10,730 nt of DNA from Clostridia bacterium (GTDB taxonomy: Bacteria; Bacillota; DSM-521; Neomoorellales; SLTJ01). The notes under the pieces are model-generated. The model was not told the origin of the DNA. It saw only the letters and a list, made by a program, of their open reading frames with translations, and searched no databases. Positions 6,549-10,730 of the stretch are shown here, in pieces. Within the stretch, counting starts at the first letter, position 1, and each line of letters opens with the position of its first letter. Where the stretch lies: positions 1-10,730 of the forward strand of contig JACIYD010000025.1 of NCBI GenBank assembly GCA_014360105.1, written 5' to 3'. Made by a program: the position numbers and the translations under genes.

Positions 6549-9392
6549 ATGGCGGACCGCCTGATCATCAAGGGCGCACGCGTGCACAACCTCAAAAACA
6601 TCGACGTGGAAATCCCCCGGGACAAGCTGGTGGTCATTACGGGCCTTAGCGGCTCCGGTAAGTCCTCGCTGGCCTTTGATACCATCTACGCCGAGGGCCG
6701 GAGGCGCTACGTGGAATCCCTTTCCGCCTATGCGCGCCAATTCCTCGGTCAGGTGGACAAACCCGACGTGGACTACATCGAGGGGCTTTCGCCCGCCATC
6801 TCCATCGATCAAAAGAGTGCCAGCCATAACCCCCGTTCCACCGTGGCCACGGTCACGGAAATCTACGATTATCTGCGGCTGCTCTTCGCCCGCATCGGGC
6901 GTCCCCATTGCCCGCAGTGCGGCCGCCCCATCACGCAGAAAACGGTTTCCCAGATGGTGGATCAGGTGATGGCCCATCCTCCGGGGACGAAGCTGGCCAT
7001 TTTGGCGCCGGTGGTGCGCGGCCGCAAGGGAGAATACCAGAAGTTATTGGAGGACCTGCGACGCCAGGGCTATACCCGGGTGCGGGTAGACGGGGAGATG
7101 CTGCTTCTGGAAGGCACCACGCCGCGCCTCGAAAAGAATAAGAAACACCATATCGAAGTGGTACTCGACCGCCTCATCCTCCGCCCGGGCCTGGAGCGGC
7201 GCCTGGCCGATTCCCTGGAAAGCGCGCTTCGTCTGGCCGACGGCCTGGTCATCGTCCAGGTGATGGAAGGAGAAGAGCTGATCTTCAGCGAAAAGTTCGC
7301 CTGCCCCGACTGCGGCACGGGCTTTGCCGAGATTTCGCCCCGCCTCTTCTCCTTCAACAGCCCGTACGGTGCCTGTCCTACGTGTACCGGTCTCGGTATC
7401 ACGCGCGAGGTCGACCCCGACCTGGTCATCCCCGACAAGAATCGCTCCTTACGGCAGGGGGCGATTGCCCCCTGGACGGCCGGCCGCTACTACCAGGAGA
7501 TGTTGCTCGCCTTCTGCCGCTACCGCGGCATTGATCCCGACAAGCCGGTCAAGGAGCTGAGCAAGGAAGAGCTCAACCTCGTCCTTTACGGGAGTCCGGG
7601 TGAGACCTTTGCCTTCCGCTATACCAACCGTTTTGGGCAGACCCATATGCATTATGTCTCTTTCGAAGGGGTGGTGCCGTACTTGGAACGCCGCTACCGC
7701 GAGGCGGCTTCCGATGCGGCCCGCGAGGAGATTGAGGTCTACATGGGCAGCCGCCCCTGTCCGCGCTGCCACGGGGCAAGGCTTAAGCCGGAAGCACTGG
7801 CAGTGCTGGTGGGCGGCAAGAACATCGCCCAAGTGGTGGCGTTAAGCGTGCGCGAGGCCAGAGCATTCCTCGGGGGCCTTGCGCTTTCGCCGCGGGAAGA
7901 AATGATCGCCCGCGAAGTACTCAAAGAGCTGCAAAACCGCCTGGGCTTCCTGGTGGACGTAGGGCTGGACTATCTTACCCTGGACCGTGCGGCGGCCAGC
8001 CTCTCCGGCGGGGAGGCGCAGCGCATTCGTCTCGCCACCCAGATCGGCTCGCAGCTCGTGGGCGTGCTCTATATCCTTGACGAGCCTAGCATCGGGCTGC
8101 ACCAGCGGGATAACGCGCGGCTCATCGCCACGCTTAAGCGCCTGCGCGATCTGGGTAACACGGTCATCGTGGTGGAGCACGACGAAGAGACCATCCGTAC
8201 CGCGGACTACCTGGTCGACATCGGCCCGGGGGCCGGGGCGCAGGGCGGGGAAGTGGTGGCCTGCGGCCGGTTGGAAGAGGTCATCCGCTGCCCCCGTTCC
8301 CTTACCGGCCAGTACCTGAGCGGCCGGCGCCGCATCCCGGTGCCGACGCGCCGCCGACCCGGCAACGGCCATTGGCTGGAAGTGATCGGCGCCCGGGCGC
8401 ACAACCTGAAGAACATCAACGTGCGCTTTCCCCTGGGCACCTTCATTTGCGTTACCGGCGTCTCCGGCTCGGGCAAGAGCACCCTGGTCAACGACATTCT
8501 CTACCGGCGGCTGGCGCAAGAGCTGCACCGCGCGCGGGAAAAGCCGGGAGAGCACGACGAGATCCGGGGCCTAGAGCATCTGGACAAGGTGATTAACATC
8601 GACCAGTCGCCCATCGGCCGCACGCCGCGGTCCAACCCGGCCACCTATACCGGCGTCTTCGACCTCATCCGGCAATTGTTTGCCGCCACGCCGGAGGCGA
8701 GGCTGCGCGGCTACCGCCCGGGGCGCTTCAGCTTTAACGTGCGCGGCGGCCGCTGCGAGGCCTGCCAGGGCGACGGCATCATCAAGATCGAAATGCATTT
8801 TTTGCCCGACGTTTACGTGCCCTGCGAGGTGTGCAAGGGCAAGCGGTACAACCGCGAGACACTCGAGGTTACCTACAAGGGAAAAAACATCGCCGCCATT
8901 CTAGACATGACGGTCGATGAGGCAGTGGCATTTTTTGCCAACCTGCCGTCCATCCACCGCAAGCTCAAAACCCTGCAGGACGTGGGTCTGGGTTATATCC
9001 GCCTCGGCCAGCCGGCCACCACCCTCTCCGGGGGAGAGGCCCAGCGGGTGAAGCTGGCCACCGAGCTTTCGCGCCGGGCCACGGGGCGTACGCTCTACAT
9101 TTTGGACGAACCGACCACCGGCCTGCACATGGCGGACATCCACCAGTTGCTCGAGGTGCTTAACGAGCTCACCGACGGCGGGAACACGGTGATCGTCATC
9201 GAGCACAACCTTGACGTCATTAAGACGGCAGACTATATTATCGACCTGGGCCCGGAAGGGGGCGAAGACGGCGGCCGCGTCGTGGCCGTAGGGACGCCGG
9301 AGGAGGTCAGTCGGCATCCGGAGTCCTACACGGGCCAGTTCCTGGCGCGCGTTCTGGGCTTGCCCGCCGCCCGCGCCATGGGTCAGGTCTAG
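6549..9392 (+). CDS. uvrA: UvrABC system protein A (excision repair ATPase)
   Basis: This 947-residue protein is the dimeric ABC-class ATPase that first detects helix-distorting DNA damage and loads UvrB. It has two nucleotide-binding modules. Module one: Walker [10 protein letters not shown] (32-40), signature LSGGEAQR (485-492), Walker B ending D511-E512. Module two: Walker [10 protein letters not shown] (637-645), signature LSGGEAQR (826-833), Walker B ending D853-E854. Both standard zinc-finger motifs are present: C252xxC255 with C276xxC279, and C736xxC739 with C759xxC762 in the DNA-contacting C-terminal finger. An extra CPQC pair (C121, C124) lies in the first module. Length and motifs are normal for a full UvrA. 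The gene is 214 bp from uvrB and has its own promoter, so its expression may be uncoupled from uvrB. Confidence 0.98.
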   Translation: MADRLIIKGARVHNLKNIDVEIPRDKLVVITGLSGSGKSSLAFDTIYAEGRRRYVESLSAYARQFLGQVDKPDVDYIEGLSPAISIDQKSASHNPRSTVATVTEIYDYLRLLFARIGRPHCPQCGRPITQKTVSQMVDQVMAHPPGTKLAILAPVVRGRKGEYQKLLEDLRRQGYTRVRVDGEMLLLEGTTPRLEKNKKHHIEVVLDRLILRPGLERRLADSLESALRLADGLVIVQVMEGEELIFSEKFACPDCGTGFAEISPRLFSFNSPYGACPTCTGLGITREVDPDLVIPDKNRSLRQGAIAPWTAGRYYQEMLLAFCRYRGIDPDKPVKELSKEELNLVLYGSPGETFAFRYTNRFGQTHMHYVSFEGVVPYLERRYREAASDAAREEIEVYMGSRPCPRCHGARLKPEALAVLVGGKNIAQVVALSVREARAFLGGLALSPREEMIAREVLKELQNRLGFLVDVGLDYLTLDRAAASLSGGEAQRIRLATQIGSQLVGVLYILDEPSIGLHQRDNARLIATLKRLRDLGNTVIVVEHDEETIRTADYLVDIGPGAGAQGGEVVACGRLEEVIRCPRSLTGQYLSGRRRIPVPTRRRPGNGHWLEVIGARAHNLKNINVRFPLGTFICVTGVSGSGKSTLVNDILYRRLAQELHRAREKPGEHDEIRGLEHLDKVINIDQSPIGRTPRSNPATYTGVFDLIRQLFAATPEARLRGYRPGRFSFNVRGGRCEACQGDGIIKIEMHFLPDVYVPCEVCKGKRYNRETLEVTYKGKNIAAILDMTVDEAVAFFANLPSIHRKLKTLQDVGLGYIRLGQPATTLSGGEAQRVKLATELSRRATGRTLYILDEPTTGLHMADIHQLLEVLNELTDGGNTVIVIEHNLDVIKTADYIIDLGPEGGEDGGRVVAVGTPEEVSRHPESYTGQFLARVLGLPAARAMGQV

Positions 9393-9417
9393 CCCCAGAT
9401 ATTGCCATTTCGGTGGA

Positions 9418-9440
9418 GCCCCCTATGGGGCGCGGCCCCA
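9418..9440 (+). other. Two mutually exclusive hairpins after uvrA
   Basis: GCCCC at 9418-9422 can pair with GGGGC at 9427-9431 (loop CTAT). The same GGGGC, extended to TGGGGC (9426-9431), can instead pair with GCCCCA (9435-9440) around loop GCG. No T-run follows, so this is not a standard terminator. It could stabilise the uvrA 3' end or act as a weak attenuator before uvrC; both are inference. Confidence 0.4.
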
Positions 9441-9469
9441 CAACGAACGCACGAAATTGCAGGGCTCGT

Positions 9470-9490
9470 GCCAACGAGGGAGCCAAAGAC
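9470..9490 (+). repeat. 21-bp intergenic repeat, copy B (uvrA-uvrC spacer)
   Basis: It is identical over 21 bp to 6405-6425 and in the same orientation, 53 bp before the uvrC start. Here the hairpin potential is better: CTCGT (9465-9469) pairs with ACGAG (9474-9478) around GCCA, or GGCTC (9463-9467) with GAGCC (9480-9484). No promoter with both boxes is evident in this 151-bp spacer. Confidence 0.85.
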
Positions 9491-9543
9491 TACAAGGAAA
9501 AGCTAGGGACTTGAGCCCCAGAAACCCAGAGGAGCGAGGGCGC

Positions 9544-10730
9544 GTGACCTGGGAAGAAAAAGTAAAGGATCTACCCGAAGCGCCGGGCGTCTACCTGCTG
9601 CGCGATGCGGCGGGGGCGGTGCTTTACGTGGGCAAGGCCGGTTCCCTGCGTCAGCGGGTGCGCAGCTACTGCCACGGCGCCGCCGGTCAGCCGCCCAAGG
9701 TCCAGGCTCTCCTGCGGCACGTGGCCGACCTGGAATACATCGTCACAGAATCGCCCATCGAAGCCCTGGTGCTCGAATGCAACCTGATCAAGAGCTACCG
9801 TCCCCGCTACAACATTAACCTTAAAGATGACAAAGGATACCCTTACCTCAAAATCACCCTGGGAGAGGAATTCCCGCGCCTGGTGATTACCCGCAGGCGC
9901 CAGGAGGACGGGGCGCGCTACTTTGGGCCCTATACCAACGCCGGGGCGCTGCAGCACACCTTGAGGCTGCTTCGCCGGATCTTTCCGGTCCGCACCTGTA
10001 AGAGCGGGCGCTGGGGTCCGGGGCACCGCCCCTGCCTGAATGCCCACCTGGGGCTTTGCCTTGCGCCCTGCAGCGGCCGGTGCGCACCGGCCGCCTACCG
10101 CCGCCTGGTCGAGGACCTGATTGCTTTTCTCGAGGGCAGAGGGGAGGGCCTCTTGCGCGAACTGCGGCGACGCATGGAGGAAGCGGCTGCTGCCCTGCGC
10201 TTTGAGGAGGCGGCCCGCCTGCGCGACCAGTGGCAGGCGCTGGAGCAGGTTCTGGCGCACCAGAAGGTGGCCTTTGGCGGTGAGGGAGACGAAGACGTGG
10301 TCGGCCTAGCGCTGGCAGAGGGCGAGGCCTGCGTGCAGGTCTTTCTCGTCCGGGACGGCATGGTGCGCGGGCGGGAGAGTTTCCTGCTTGAAGCGGGCGA
10401 CAGCCCGGCGGCCGAGGTACTCGGCGCCTTTCTTCAACAATACTACCACGACCGGCAGGACCTCCCCGCGACCGTACTCCTGCCGGCGCGGCCCGACGAG
10501 GAAGAGCTGCTGGCGTGCTGGCTTTCCGGACGACGCGGGAGGAAAGTGCGGCTTCATGTTCCCCGGCGCGGCCGCAAGAAAGAACTGGTCGCCCGGGCCA
10601 GCGCCAACGCCGCCTCCTTCCTGGAAACGTATCGCCTGAGTCGGGAGCGCCGGGCGGCACGCACGACCGACCTGGCGGAGACGCTGGGTCTGCCCGCGCC
10701 GCCGCGGCGGATTGAGGGCTACGACGTCTC
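9544..10730 (+). CDS. uvrC: UvrABC system protein C, N-terminal part (3' partial)
   Basis: This is the nuclease of excision repair, which cuts 3' and then 5' of the lesion marked by UvrB. The frame is open to the right edge with 395 full codons. The GIY-YIG nuclease (3' cut) begins GVYLLRD...YVGKAGSLRQRV (G15-V16-Y17, Y28-V29-G30, R38), with its metal-binding glutamate E78 in EALVLECNLIKSYRPRYN. Four cysteines, C152, C164, C172 and C176, have the 12-8-4 spacing of the UvrC iron-sulfur cluster. A UVR domain for UvrB binding follows (about 202-237, RRRMEEAAAALRFEEAARLRD). The window ends at RIEGYDV, where the RNase H-like 5'-cutting domain begins; that domain and the HhH tail lie outside. The GTG start has AGAGGAG (9528-9534) 9 nt upstream. 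With no clear promoter, transcription may come from uvrA. Confidence 0.97.
   Translation, partial: MTWEEKVKDLPEAPGVYLLRDAAGAVLYVGKAGSLRQRVRSYCHGAAGQPPKVQALLRHVADLEYIVTESPIEALVLECNLIKSYRPRYNINLKDDKGYPYLKITLGEEFPRLVITRRRQEDGARYFGPYTNAGALQHTLRLLRRIFPVRTCKSGRWGPGHRPCLNAHLGLCLAPCSGRCAPAAYRRLVEDLIAFLEGRGEGLLRELRRRMEEAAAALRFEEAARLRDQWQALEQVLAHQKVAFGGEGDEDVVGLALAEGEACVQVFLVRDGMVRGRESFLLEAGDSPAAEVLGAFLQQYYHDRQDLPATVLLPARPDEEELLACWLSGRRGRKVRLHVPRRGRKKELVARASANAASFLETYRLSRERRAARTTDLAETLGLPAPPRRIEGYDV

Overview
The window is GC-rich, densely coded bacterial DNA with Shine-Dalgarno sites, frequent GTG and TTG starts and consensus TATAAT -10 boxes. Together with the gene content (a heterodisulfide-reductase-like Fe-S protein of the type seen in anaerobic Clostridia, then uvrB-uvrA-uvrC in a row), this suggests a thermophilic or anaerobic Firmicute of the Moorella/Desulfotomaculum kind. 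That placement is inference from protein style, not from a marker gene.

Left part (1-1992, + strand): the 3' part of a large iron-sulfur oxidoreductase with two 4Fe-4S motifs and two CCG domains, followed 15 bp later by an ADP-ribose-pyrophosphatase-type Nudix hydrolase. A strong intrinsic terminator at 1959-1992 closes this unit.

Middle part (2068-4275): an unrecognised 226-residue protein with a basic patch, a low-complexity linker and a winged-helix-like C-terminus (+), facing a family 4 glycosyltransferase (-) whose stop codon overlaps its own within a shared CTAG. The glycosyltransferase has a good promoter and a TTG start much shorter than the longest reading frame. Similar short inverted repeats sit at both ends of the glycosyltransferase unit. 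Divergent from it is a small PspC-like gene that loses its expected C-terminal half just ahead of uvrB.

Right part (4301-10730, + strand): uvrB, uvrA and the first 395 codons of uvrC, the three components of nucleotide excision repair. UvrA2 and UvrB find damage, and UvrC cuts on both sides. The genes are separated by spacers of 214 and 151 bp rather than tightly packed. The first spacer carries a near-consensus promoter for uvrA. Both spacers carry the same 21-bp sequence, which no recognised feature explains; this repeat is the most interesting non-coding signal in the window. I see no LexA-type operator, CRISPR array, tRNA, rRNA or insertion sequence, and no clear new defence or biosynthetic system. 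No gene-free stretch exceeds 300 bases.
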